A stretch of DNA of 64,000 nucleotides from Actinoplanes oryzae (GTDB lineage Bacteria; Actinomycetota; Actinomycetes; Mycobacteriales; Micromonosporaceae). Numbering within the stretch: the first letter of the stretch is position 1; each line of letters begins with the position of its first letter. The translations under genes were made by a program, and so were the position numbers. The stretch lies in assembly GCF_030757795.1 (NCBI RefSeq), contig NZ_JAUQWH010000005.1:1-64000 (forward strand). Direction: 5' to 3'. Below, in pieces: positions 15,958 through 24,422 of the stretch. Under the pieces are notes generated by a model, which did no database searches, was not told the DNA's origin, and saw nothing but the letters and a program-made list of their open reading frames with translations.

Positions 15958-16956
15958 CTAACCCACGCGACGGTACGCGGCCGGGGTGCCTGGCCCGTCG
16001 ATGGTGCTCATCCGGACGTAGTCCCCGGTGTGCGGGGCGTGGACGATGTAGCCGTTGCCGACGTACATCGACACGTGGTGGATCCCGCTCGGACTGTAGA
16101 AGATCAGGTCACCCGGCTTGAGCTCCGAGCGGCTGATCGCCCGTCCCGCGTTGACCTGCGAGCCGGTGAAGTGGGACAGGCTCACGCCCACCGACGCCCA
16201 GGCGACCTGGGTCAGGCCCGAGCAGTCGTAGCCGGTCGGGCCGGCCGAGCCGAAGATGTACGGCTTGCCGATCAAGCTGCACGCCTTCTGGGCCGCCCGG
16301 TTGCCCGGGGACTGGTCGTACACCACCGGGCAGGCGCCGGTGCCGAGGCGGAAGTTCTTGTCCTTCACGCCGCTGGCGCCGTAGGCCTGGATCCGCAGCT
16401 TCTGCAGATCGTCGACCTTGCCCTGGATCTGCTTCTTCTTCGCGGACAGGTCCTTGTCGCGAGCCGCCACCGCGTTGGTGAGGGTCTGCAGCTCCTGCTG
16501 ATCCGCCGCGTACTCGTCGCGCAGCTTCCGCACGTCCGCGATCTGCGCCTCCTGGTGGGCGGCGATCAGGTCGAGGTACAGCAGCTTGTCGTTGAGCCCC
16601 GTCGGGTTGCCCTCCAGCAGAATCGCCTTCAGCGCGCCCGGGGAACCCTGCTTGTACGCGTCGGCCGCCATGCCACCCACCTGCGCCATGGCGAGGTCGA
16701 CCTGAAGCTGCAGCGGGGCCAGCTTCTTGTTGACCTTCTTGAGCTGGGCCTGGTTCTTGCCCAGCTCGACGTGGACCTTGTTGTACTCCTCGATGATGGG
16801 CTCGAGTTTGTTCCACTGCTCATCGATCTGCTTCTCGATGCTCCCGGGTGACGGCGTCGCATGAGCCGCGGTGGGCACCAGAAGCACCCCGACGGCCGCG
16901 ACGACACCGAGCAACCCGCGCAGAATCGTGGCGCGCCGCGCCCCAATCCGTCTCAC
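15958..16956 (-). CDS. Secreted NlpC/P60 peptidoglycan endopeptidase with coiled-coil N-domain
   Basis: This 332-residue cell-wall hydrolase has a signal peptide (positive N-end, LLGVVAAVGVLLVPTAAHA, cleavage near 33). A long coiled coil follows (about 38-190: EKQIDEQWNKLEPIIEEYNK, KKKQIQGKVDDLQKL), then an NlpC/P60 domain with Cys245 (YDCSGLTQ), His294 (GIHHVSMYVG) and His306 (IVHAPHTG). It cleaves D-Glu-mDAP type stem peptide bonds, like RipA/RipC-type enzymes; the coiled coil probably restrains or positions it. Translation starts at GTG 16956. The long leader carries a c-di-AMP riboswitch, so synthesis is tied to c-di-AMP. Confidence 0.92.
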   Translation of the reverse strand: MRRIGARRATILRGLLGVVAAVGVLLVPTAAHATPSPGSIEKQIDEQWNKLEPIIEEYNKVHVELGKNQAQLKKVNKKLAPLQLQVDLAMAQVGGMAADAYKQGSPGALKAILLEGNPTGLNDKLLYLDLIAAHQEAQIADVRKLRDEYAADQQELQTLTNAVAARDKDLSAKKKQIQGKVDDLQKLRIQAYGASGVKDKNFRLGTGACPVVYDQSPGNRAAQKACSLIGKPYIFGSAGPTGYDCSGLTQVAWASVGVSLSHFTGSQVNAGRAISRSELKPGDLIFYSPSGIHHVSMYVGNGYIVHAPHTGDYVRMSTIDGPGTPAAYRRVG

Positions 16957-16977
16957 CTAGGTGCAGTGTCCTTTCTT

Positions 16978-17152
16978 CCCTCAGCCGCCGACCGGGTTAG
17001 CTGACGGGTTCGGACGGGAAGCGCGCCCGGCCGCGATGCTGCTGCGGCTTCACCCCAGGAACGGTGGGTCCCCGGCTCATAACTGCAGCGCCGAGCGCTG
17101 CTGGATTAGGCGGTGCCGTGCCGGTTCGCCCGGGGCTCGAGCGAGGGGGGAC
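16978..17152 (-). promoter_or_regulatory. c-di-AMP riboswitch (ydaO-yuaA class) in the NlpC/P60 leader
   Basis: On the minus strand the leader contains the conserved ydaO blocks: CACCGCCTAATCC, then GAGCCGGGGACCCACCG and TGGGGTGAAGCCG, and finally TCCGAACCCGTCAGCTAACC before GGCGGCTGAGGGA. A basal stem CCCUC (about 17146) with GAGGG (16982-16978) closes the element about 22 bases before the GTG start. ydaO riboswitches bind c-di-AMP, and in actinobacteria they commonly precede Rpf and NlpC/P60 cell-wall hydrolase genes. Ligand binding normally turns expression off. Boundaries are approximate. Confidence 0.88.
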
Positions 17153-17246
17153 CGACAGGCCGGACCCACCGTACTCCGGATCTTTGCCGAACTGAACGGC
17201 TGGTCGGCACCCCGTACTTCACGTCACCGACTATGACGGTGAGTAG

Positions 17247-18155
17247 TCACCAGGGCCATGCCGTGAGTGCCCGGTCGAGCCAGGGCACCACCAGGATCAC
17301 TGTGGGTAGCACCAGCAATCCGGCCGCGAGGCCCCCCGCGCACGCCTCCACGACGACGGACCGGGTGTCCGCCCCCGACAGCCGTTCCAGCCGCCGGGCC
17401 CGCTCCGCGGCCGCGGAGCCGCTCAGGTCCTCGGGGGCCGCCGGGCTCACCGCGTCGCCGAGCACCTCCAGCGCCGAGCGCAGGGCGGCCGGCCCGCTGC
17501 GGCGCCGGGCCGCGTCGTCGGCGACCATCTCCAGGAGCAGATGGACCGCTTCCAGGGGTACGCGACTGCGCAGCGGCCGCGGCACCGCCCGGTAGAACGC
17601 CGTGAACGACTCCATCACCAGCTCGTGCCGTTGCCGCAGGTGCGCCTGCTCGTGGGCGATCACCGCGGCGACCTGCCGCTCGTCCAGCACCTTCAGGGCG
17701 GAGCCGCTGAGCACCACCCGCGGGCTGCGCCCCGGCACGCAGTACGCGAACGGCAGCGGCCCGTCCAGGATGCGCAGCTCGGCGGGGAGCTCGTCGCGGC
17801 CGGTCGCGCTGTCGAGCAGGTCGACGAGCATCCGATGCCGGGCGCGGCGGGCCCGGGAGCGCAGGCTGACCCGGACCAGCGACACCAGCAGCCGGACGAT
17901 GATCAGCGTGGCCACCGCGAGGGCGAAGATCAGGGCGGCCGAGCCGACGGGACGGCCGGAGCCGAGCTCGTCGACCAGCTCCTGCGGGCCGGCCAGGGCC
18001 ACGCCGAGGGCACACAGGATGCCGGTCAGCGTGATCGCCTGCCAGAGGACGATCGCCGCGCCCGGCGCCCGGGAGGTCCACCGGGCGCGCGCGAGCCAGC
18101 CCGGCACCAGCAGGGACAGGGTCAGACCGAGGGCGCCGAGCAGCAGCGCCGTCAC
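17247..18155 (-). CDS. M56/BlaR1-type membrane metallopeptidase, short form
   Basis: This 302-residue protein has hydrophobic N-terminal spans (ALLLGALGLTLSLLVPGWL, AITLTGILCALGVALAG, SAALIFALAVATLIIVRLL). A cytosolic M56 zinc peptidase domain follows with HEQAH (AAVIAHEQAHLRQRH), the upstream LPFAYCVPGRSPRVVLSG segment, and a last C-terminal membrane span. It lacks the external penicillin-binding sensor of BlaR1, so what it senses is unknown. The GTG start overlaps the blaI stop (GTGA). M56 peptidases act by triggering inactivation of their BlaI partner; with BlaI it would control the divergent cyd genes. Confidence 0.88.
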   Translation of the reverse strand: MTALLLGALGLTLSLLVPGWLARARWTSRAPGAAIVLWQAITLTGILCALGVALAGPQELVDELGSGRPVGSAALIFALAVATLIIVRLLVSLVRVSLRSRARRARHRMLVDLLDSATGRDELPAELRILDGPLPFAYCVPGRSPRVVLSGSALKVLDERQVAAVIAHEQAHLRQRHELVMESFTAFYRAVPRPLRSRVPLEAVHLLLEMVADDAARRRSGPAALRSALEVLGDAVSPAAPEDLSGSAAAERARRLERLSGADTRSVVVEACAGGLAAGLLVLPTVILVVPWLDRALTAWPW

Positions 18156-18520
18156 GAGCCGGGGGCCGATTCCTTCCGTGCCGCGTCGATCGCGGCGGTC
18201 AGGGCACCCGGGTCGAGCCGGCCGACGAAATGCGCCAGAGCCGCGTCGCGCACGCCGTCGGGGGCCGCGCTGAGGGCGTCGAGCATGAGGGCCGCCGTCA
18301 TCTCCTCGCGGGACTGCGCCGGCGCGTACCGGTAGGCGCGGTCCTTCTTGTGCTGGGTGACCACGCCCTTCTTGGCGAGCCGGTCGAGCACGGTCATGAC
18401 GGTCGTGTAGGCCAGCTCGCGGCTCCCGCTGAGCGCCTCGTGCACCTGCCGCACGGTGAGCGGCTCTTTCGCCGTCCACAGCTGCTGCATGATGTCGCGT
18501 TCGAGGTCGCCGAGTGCCAT
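18152..18520 (-). CDS. BlaI/MecI/CopY-family repressor
   Basis: This 122-residue winged-helix repressor begins MALGDLERDIMQQLW with TVRQVHEALSGSRELAYTTV, the BlaI recognition helix region, and MTVLDRLAKKGVV. The C-terminal part mediates dimerisation. It is translationally coupled to the M56 peptidase and divergent from cydA, with only 75 bp between them. Two TAC/GTA dyads in that gap are good BlaI operators, so it probably represses both blaI-M56 and cydAB-DC. Confidence 0.93.
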   Translation of the reverse strand: MALGDLERDIMQQLWTAKEPLTVRQVHEALSGSRELAYTTVMTVLDRLAKKGVVTQHKKDRAYRYAPAQSREEMTAALMLDALSAAPDGVRDAALAHFVGRLDPGALTAAIDAARKESAPGS

Positions 18521-18546
18521 GTGAGGGAGTCTACTGCACGCCGTCG

Positions 18547-18583
18547 TACTACGACGCGTAGTATCTACTACGAGACGTCGTAG
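18547..18583. promoter_or_regulatory. Two BlaI-like operators between blaI and cydA
   Basis: TACTACGACGCGTAGTA (18547-18563) and CTACTACGAGACGTCGTAG (18565-18583) are adjacent imperfect palindromes with the TAC...GTA ends typical of BlaI/MecI sites. They fill most of the 75-bp divergent promoter region. I see no Rex-type TGTGAAC/TTCACA box here. Confidence 0.72.
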
Positions 18584-18595
18584 AGGGGGCATTCC

Positions 18596-19990
18596 GTGGA
18601 CGTGCTCGACCTGACCCGGCTGCAGTTCGCGGTCGTGACGATCTACCACTACTTCTTCGTGCCGCTGTCGATCAGCCTGGCCGCCACCGCGGCGGGCCTG
18701 CAGCTCACGTGGCTGCGCACCGGGAACGACAAGTACAAGGACCTGACGAAGTTCGTCGGCAAGCTGCTGATCGTCACCTTCGCCGTCGGCGTGGTGACCG
18801 GCCTCGTCCAGGAGTTCCAGTTCGGGCTCGGCTGGAGCAACTTCGCCAAGTTCTACGGCGACGTCTTCGGGCCGACCCTGGCGATCGAGGGCATGCTGGC
18901 GTTCTTCCTCGAGGCCACGTTCCTGGCGCTGTGGTACTTCGGCTGGGACCGGCTGCCCCGCAAGGTGCACGCCGCCACGATCGTGATCGTCGCGGTCGGC
19001 ACGGTCCTGTCGGCCTTCATCATCCTGGCCGCGAACTCGTTCATGCAGCACCCGGTCGGCTACTCGCTCGACCCCGAAACCGGGCGCGCGCACCTCGACG
19101 ACTTCGGGGCGCTGCTGCTCAACAAGGTCAACCTGGCGGCCTTCCCGCACACCATGGCGGGCGCGCTCATGGCCGGCGGATCGCTGCTGCTGGCGATCGG
19201 CGTGTGGCGCTTCAAGGCTGCCGGTGAGGCGGGGTTCCGTACGCTGGCGCGGCTGGGGGCCTGGCTGACCGTCGTGGGTGGTGCGTTCACCGCGATCACC
19301 GGCGACCACCTCGGCAAGGTCATGACCGAGGTGCAGCCGATGAAGATGGCCGCCGCCGAGGCGCTCTACGAGACGACGACCGGCGCGCCCTTCTCCGCCT
19401 TCGCGCTGGGCAAGCTCGACGGCAGCGAGCCCTACTTCACCATCGACATCCCGCACCTGCTGTCGATCCTCGCGACCGGCGACTGGAACTCCGAGGTGCA
19501 GGGCATCAACAACCTGCAGGAGCAGTACGCCGCCCAGTACGGCGCGGGCAGCTACATCCCGATGATCCCGGTTGCCTTCTGGACGTTCCGCGCGATGATC
19601 GGCATCGGCATGGTGGCGATGCTCGTGGCCGCGTACTACCTGTGGCTCACCCGCAAGGGCCGCGAGCCGAAGCGCTGGTACGACCGGCAGCTCATGCGCT
19701 TCCTGCCGCTGATCCCCCTGCTGCCCGCCGCGGCGAACACCTTCGGCTGGATCTTCACCGAGACGGCCCGCCAGCCGTGGATCGCCTTCGGCATCAGCAA
19801 GGTCGCCGACGGCATCTCGCCGGGGCTGACCAGCGGCGAGGTGCTCGCGTCCCTGGCCGGCTTCGCGCTGATCTACGGCATCCTCGCCGTCGTCTGGTAC
19901 CGCCTGGTCCGCCACCTCTCCCGCCAGCGGCTGCACCCCTCGCCGGAGACCGCTCCGGCCGAGGACAACGAGCCGGCCCCCGTCTACTAG
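18596..19990 (+). CDS. cydA: Cytochrome bd quinol oxidase subunit I
   Basis: This 464-residue membrane protein oxidises quinol and binds the haem b558/b595/d centres of the high-affinity bd oxidase. Family marks are LTRLQFAVVTIYHYFFVPLS at the start with its haem His, GLVQEFQFGLGWSNF, the long FLEATFLALWYFGW span, ANSFMQHPVGY, and TAITGDHLGKVMTEVQPMK in the quinol-binding region. The GTG start has AGAGGGGG six to seven bases upstream. It begins the cydA-cydB-cydDC operon, probably repressed by the divergent BlaI protein. It is short of the long Q-loop insertion seen in E. coli CydA, as expected in actinobacteria. Confidence 0.97.
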   Translation: MDVLDLTRLQFAVVTIYHYFFVPLSISLAATAAGLQLTWLRTGNDKYKDLTKFVGKLLIVTFAVGVVTGLVQEFQFGLGWSNFAKFYGDVFGPTLAIEGMLAFFLEATFLALWYFGWDRLPRKVHAATIVIVAVGTVLSAFIILAANSFMQHPVGYSLDPETGRAHLDDFGALLLNKVNLAAFPHTMAGALMAGGSLLLAIGVWRFKAAGEAGFRTLARLGAWLTVVGGAFTAITGDHLGKVMTEVQPMKMAAAEALYETTTGAPFSAFALGKLDGSEPYFTIDIPHLLSILATGDWNSEVQGINNLQEQYAAQYGAGSYIPMIPVAFWTFRAMIGIGMVAMLVAAYYLWLTRKGREPKRWYDRQLMRFLPLIPLLPAAANTFGWIFTETARQPWIAFGISKVADGISPGLTSGEVLASLAGFALIYGILAVVWYRLVRHLSRQRLHPSPETAPAEDNEPAPVY

Positions 19991-19999
19991 GAGATCGTC

Positions 20000-20974
20000 G
20001 TGGTCACCCTCTGGTTCTCGCTCGTCGTCCTCTGCTGGGTGCTGTTCTTCGTGCTCGAGGGCTTCGACTTCGGCGTCGGCATCCTCGGCCCGGCCCTCGG
20101 CCGGGACGACCACGAGCGCGGCGCGATCGTCCGCACGGTCGGCCCCTTCTGGGACGGCAACGAGGTCTGGCTGGTCGCGGCGATCGGCGTGACCTTCGCC
20201 GCGTTCCCGGACTGGTACGCGGCCATGCTCAGCGCGCTCTACCTCCCCATGGTCGCGATCCTGCTGCTGCTCGCCGTGCGCGGCGTGGCGCTGGAGTTCC
20301 GCGGCAAGGGCGACGGCGAGCGCTACCGCCGCCGCGCCGACGCCGCCCTGGCCGCCTCCTCGGCGGGCATCGTGCTGCTGTGGGGCGCGGTCCTCGGCAT
20401 TCTCACCCACGGCCTGGCCCTGGGCGCCGACGGACAGGTCACCGGTACGGGTCTCGGCCGCACGCTCGGGCCGCTGTTCTCGATGCCCGCCCTCGTCGGC
20501 GCGCTGATCGCCTTCCTCGCGGCGCTCCTGCTGGGATCCACGTTCCTCGCGCTGCGGACCAGCGGCCCGGTGCGCGCACGGGCTCGCACGTTCGCCGTGC
20601 GGCTGGCTGTGGCCGGCGCGGTTGCCCTGGTCGCCCTGGGCCTGCTCACTAATCATCGGCTGATGCTTGTCGCCGCCGCCCTGGCAGCGGTTGTCGCGGT
20701 GATCTCCCGGCGAGAACTGCTCGCCTTCGCTGTCACCGCCGCCGGGGTCGCCCTGGGAACCGTCGCGGTGTTCACCGTGCACGGCGACGTGGTCCTGCGG
20801 TCGACGCTGAACGACGCGTGGTCATTGACCCGCGACGGGGCCGCGGCGACGGACTCGGCCCTCAAGCTGATCACGGTCGTCGGGGCGGTCGTGCTGCCCG
20901 GGGTGCTGGTGTACCAGGCGTTCTCGTACTGGGTGTTCCGCAAGCGGGTCGCCAGCGAACGGGTCCCCTCGTGA
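20000..20974 (+). CDS. cydB: Cytochrome bd quinol oxidase subunit II
   Basis: This 324-residue multispanning subunit II begins VTLWFSLVVLCWVLFFVLEG and DFGVGILGP, continues with GPFWDGNEVWLVAAIGVTFA and AFPDWYAAMLSALYLPMVAI, the family signature, and ends with a basic tail. It pairs with CydA to form the bd oxidase. The GTG start lies 10 bp after cydA, with GGAG seven bases upstream. Its stop overlaps the start of the fused cydDC gene (GTGA), so the three genes are coupled. Confidence 0.97.
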   Translation: MVTLWFSLVVLCWVLFFVLEGFDFGVGILGPALGRDDHERGAIVRTVGPFWDGNEVWLVAAIGVTFAAFPDWYAAMLSALYLPMVAILLLLAVRGVALEFRGKGDGERYRRRADAALAASSAGIVLLWGAVLGILTHGLALGADGQVTGTGLGRTLGPLFSMPALVGALIAFLAALLLGSTFLALRTSGPVRARARTFAVRLAVAGAVALVALGLLTNHRLMLVAAALAAVVAVISRRELLAFAVTAAGVALGTVAVFTVHGDVVLRSTLNDAWSLTRDGAAATDSALKLITVVGAVVLPGVLVYQAFSYWVFRKRVASERVPS

Positions 20975-23900
20975 GCGCCGCCGTCAGCCGGGCGCCGATC
21001 GATCCGCGGCTGCTGCGGCACGCGCGCTCCGGACGTACGGGAATCGGGGTCTCCGCCCTGATCGGAGCCGGACAGGCGGCAGCCACCGTGACCCTCGCCG
21101 TCGCCCTGGCCCGCATCGTCACCGGGCGCGAGGCGATCGGCCTGCTCGTGACGGCCTTCGCGCTGCGCGGCGCGCTCACCTGGGCCGAGCAGGTGGTCGC
21201 CCAGCGCACGGCCGCCCGCGTCACCGGTGAGCTGCGCCGATCGGTGCTCGCGGCCACCCTGCGGCACGGGCCGGCCTGGGTCGCCTCGTACGGCAGCGGG
21301 CGCCTCACCGCCGTGCTCACGTCCGGGCTCGACGCGCTCAAGCCGTGGTTCTCCGGCTACCTGCCGGCGCTCGTGCTCGGCGTGGCCCTGCCGCCGCTCG
21401 TCCTGGTCGCGATGTTCCTCGTCGACCCCGCGTCGGCGCTGATCGCCCTGGTCACCCTGCCGCTGCTGCCGGTGCTGGGCGCCCTCATCGGCTGGGCCAC
21501 CGCGGCCCGCGCCCAGCAGGCGTGGCAGGCCGACGCGCGCCTCGCCGGCCACTTCCTCGACGTGGTCCGCGGCCTGCCCACCCTGCGCATCTTCGGCCGC
21601 GCCGCCCGCCAGACCGAGGTCGTGCGGGACATGACCGACAAACACCGGACCGCCACCGTACGGGTGCTCCGCGTCGCGTTCCTCTCCTCCACCGCCCTCG
21701 ACCTCGTGGGCACGCTGTCCGTCGGCCTCATCGCCGTCGAGGCCGGCCTGCGCGTGGCGAACGGCTCCATGGGCCTCGGCGCGGCCCTGCTCGTCATCCT
21801 GCTGGCCCCCGAGGCGTACCGGCCGCTGCGCGAGATGGCGGCCCGCTTCCATGCGAGCGCGGACGCGTCCGCGGTGATCGGAGACGTGAACGAGGTGCTG
21901 ACCGACGACGCTTTCGTCTCACCCGTGGCCTTCTCCGCCGGGCGGCCCGGCCTGTACGCCGCCCGCCTGAGCGTCAGCCACGGCGACCGCCCGGTGCTCG
22001 ACCTGCCGGCGCTGGCCGTCCGCGACCACGAGATCGTGGCCCTGCGCGGCGAGTCCGGCGCGGGCAAGACGACGACGCTGCGCGTGCTGGCGGGCCTTCA
22101 GCCGCTCACCGCCGGGCGCGTCGAACTGACCGGGCCGGGCGTCCTGTACCTGCCGCAGCGCCCGGCCCTCCCCCACACCCGCACGGTCGCCGACGTCTTC
22201 CCCGGCCTGTCCGAGGCCGGCGTCCACGCCGCCCTGACCACCGTCGGCTTGGAGAACGAGCTGACCCCGTCGACCGTGCTCGGCGAGGCGGGCGCGGGCG
22301 TGTCGTCGGGCCAGCGCCAGCGGCTGGCCCTGGCGGCGTTGCTCCGCGCGGCGGCCCGGCAGCCGGCCGTCCTGCTCCTCGACGAACCGACCGCCCACCT
22401 GGACGCCGCGTCGGAGCAGCTGGTGATCGACCAGCTCCGGGCCGCCGCCGCGCGGGGGTGCGCGGTGCTGGTGGTGGCGCACCGACCGGCGCTGCTCGCC
22501 GCCGCCGACCGCATCGTGGACGTGACCCCGCCGGAGGGCGCGACGCCGCCCGTGGAGGCATCTGCGCTGGTCACGCGGGCGGACGAGGGGGCGGAGTTGT
22601 CCACAGCGGCCGGTTGTCCACAGGAGGTGGAGCGCGAGGGCGCGTCCTTGCCCCACACTGACCAGCGGGGGCTCCCCCTGGGAGGGCGGGGTGGATCGAC
22701 GGGCGACGATGTCATGACGCCGGCCCCCGGACTCGCCACCGACGCGACCACGCTGGTTGCCGGACGCGCCGCCGACGGGACCACACCGGTTGCCGGCCGC
22801 GCCGCCGACGGGACCACACCGGTTGCCGGCCGCGCCGCCGACACGATCGAGGCCGTTGCCCGAAGGCCGCGCCGGCGGCCGATGGTCACGCCGGCGGCGG
22901 CGGTCGGCCTCGGGGCGGCGTCCTCGCTGGCCGGCATCGTCCTGACCGGCGCCGCCGCGTGGTTGCTGGTCCGCGCCTCCTCACTGCCCCCGGTCCTCAC
23001 CCTGTCCACGGCGGTCGTGCTGGTCCGCGGCTCGGCCGTGGCCCGCCCCCTGCTGCGCTACCTCGAACGTCTCGTCGCCCACGACGCCGCCTTCGCCCGG
23101 CTCGGCGAGTGGCGCGCCCGGGTGTACGCGGGGCTCATCCCCCGCGTGCCGGGGCCCACGATGCACCGGCGCGGCGACCTGCTCACCAAGGTCGCCGACG
23201 ACGTGGACGCCCGCACGGACGGTCTGCTGCGCGGCCGGCTGCCCCTGCTCACGGCCGCCATCACGCTGCTCGTGGGCACCGGCGTCGCCGTGGGGGTCAG
23301 CCCGCTGCTGGCCGTGCCGCTGGGCGCCGGGCTGCTGATCTCCGGTGTGCTCGCTCCGGCGCTCGCCGCCTGGCAGGCCGGACGCGTGGACGCCGCCACC
23401 GGCCGGGCGCGCGCCGAGCTGCGGGACGCCGTCGTGGAGACGGTCGACGGCATCGAGGAGCTGGCCGGGCAGGATTCGCCGGTGCCCGCACAGCGCAGCC
23501 GGGCCCTGGAACGGCTCGAGGCGCGGGCGGCCCGGTCCGCGGGGACCGCGGCGGCTGTCGGCGTGCTGGGCTGGGGCGTCGCCGTCGCCGGTACGGCCCT
23601 CGTGCTGCTGCCGGCCGCGAACGCCGAGTGGGCCGCGGTCCTGCTGCTGGCCGTCGTCGCGCTGGGCGAGCCGATCGCCACCCTGCCCGACGCCGCCGTC
23701 GCCCGCCGCCGCGCCCGCGGAGCCGACGAGCGCCTGGCCGGGATCGAGCAGCCGCCCGCCGTCCGGGCGTCCAGGATCAAGACCGGCGACACCCGGGTAC
23801 GCACCCTTGTCGCCGGCTGGGACCCGGACCAGCCCCCGGCCCTCCACGGCCTCGACCTCGACATCCCCCGCGGCACGAGCGTGGCGATCCTCGGCCCCTC

Positions 23901-24402
23901 GGGCGGCGGCAAGTCGACCCTCGCCGCCGTGCTGGCCGGGCTCCTCGAACCGCGCGCCGGTGACGTGACGAGACCCGGGCGGACGATTCTCGTCGGGGAC
24001 GCCGCCGACCACGTGTTCGCGTCGACCGTACGGGAGAATCTGCGTCTCGCCAGGCCGCACGCCACCGACGGTGAGTTGCGCGCGGCGCTCGCCCGGGTGG
24101 GCCTCCCGACGTGGGACCTGGACACGTGGCTCGGGTCCGGCGGCAGCACGATCTCCGGCGGTCAGCGCCGGCGGCTGGCGACCGCGCGGGCGCTGCTGGC
24201 CGATCCGGAGCTGCTGATCCTGGACGAGCCGACCGAGGGCCTCGACGAGGCGGCCGCCGCCGCGCTGATGTCCGACCTGCTCGCGGCGGCCCGGGGGCGT
24301 ACCGTCCTGCTGCTGACGCACCGCACGGAGGGGCTGACCGAGGTGTCCGCGATCCTCGAGTTGCGCGACGGCCGCCTCAGCCCCGCGCTGGTGGGCGCCT
24401 GA
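20971..24402 (+). CDS. cydDC: Fused CydD-CydC heterodimeric ABC transporter
   Basis: This 1143-residue fusion of two ABC exporter halves is needed to assemble cytochrome bd (thiol/haem export or redox balance across the membrane). The CydD half has a membrane domain at about 20-300, Walker A GESGAGKTT, signature VSSGQRQRL (a variant of LSGGQ) and Walker B LLLDEPT. The CydC half starts near residue 640 and has Walker A GPSGGGKST, signature ISGGQRRRL and LILDEPT. The linker of about 100 residues contains three copies of an 11-residue repeat (VAGRAADGTTP). The GTG start overlaps the cydB stop. Such fusion is common in actinobacteria. Confidence 0.95.
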   Translation: MSAAVSRAPIDPRLLRHARSGRTGIGVSALIGAGQAAATVTLAVALARIVTGREAIGLLVTAFALRGALTWAEQVVAQRTAARVTGELRRSVLAATLRHGPAWVASYGSGRLTAVLTSGLDALKPWFSGYLPALVLGVALPPLVLVAMFLVDPASALIALVTLPLLPVLGALIGWATAARAQQAWQADARLAGHFLDVVRGLPTLRIFGRAARQTEVVRDMTDKHRTATVRVLRVAFLSSTALDLVGTLSVGLIAVEAGLRVANGSMGLGAALLVILLAPEAYRPLREMAARFHASADASAVIGDVNEVLTDDAFVSPVAFSAGRPGLYAARLSVSHGDRPVLDLPALAVRDHEIVALRGESGAGKTTTLRVLAGLQPLTAGRVELTGPGVLYLPQRPALPHTRTVADVFPGLSEAGVHAALTTVGLENELTPSTVLGEAGAGVSSGQRQRLALAALLRAAARQPAVLLLDEPTAHLDAASEQLVIDQLRAAAARGCAVLVVAHRPALLAAADRIVDVTPPEGATPPVEASALVTRADEGAELSTAAGCPQEVEREGASLPHTDQRGLPLGGRGGSTGDDVMTPAPGLATDATTLVAGRAADGTTPVAGRAADGTTPVAGRAADTIEAVARRPRRRPMVTPAAAVGLGAASSLAGIVLTGAAAWLLVRASSLPPVLTLSTAVVLVRGSAVARPLLRYLERLVAHDAAFARLGEWRARVYAGLIPRVPGPTMHRRGDLLTKVADDVDARTDGLLRGRLPLLTAAITLLVGTGVAVGVSPLLAVPLGAGLLISGVLAPALAAWQAGRVDAATGRARAELRDAVVETVDGIEELAGQDSPVPAQRSRALERLEARAARSAGTAAAVGVLGWGVAVAGTALVLLPAANAEWAAVLLLAVVALGEPIATLPDAAVARRRARGADERLAGIEQPPAVRASRIKTGDTRVRTLVAGWDPDQPPALHGLDLDIPRGTSVAILGPSGGGKSTLAAVLAGLLEPRAGDVTRPGRTILVGDAADHVFASTVRENLRLARPHATDGELRAALARVGLPTWDLDTWLGSGGSTISGGQRRRLATARALLADPELLILDEPTEGLDEAAAAALMSDLLAAARGRTVLLLTHRTEGLTEVSAILELRDGRLSPALVGA
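22755..22844 (+). repeat. 33-bp tandem repeat in the CydD-CydC linker
   Basis: Units start at 22755, 22788 and 22821 (last one partial), nearly identical, each encoding VAGRAADGTTP. They lie in the linker between the two ABC halves, so copy number can vary without disturbing the folded domains. Confidence 0.85.
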
Positions 24403-24422
24403 TGCCGTTATATTGACGCGCC

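Noticed and set aside
18521..18595. Rex operator in front of cydA
   Set aside because: No TGTGAAC...TTCACA-like sequence is present; the dyads fit BlaI sites better.
18152..20782. Very long minus-strand open frame antisense to cydA and cydB
   Set aside because: It is the mirror of high-GC codon bias. Only its last 122 codons (BlaI) have family motifs; the rest is low-complexity Arg/Glu/Gln/Asp and overlaps clear cyd genes.
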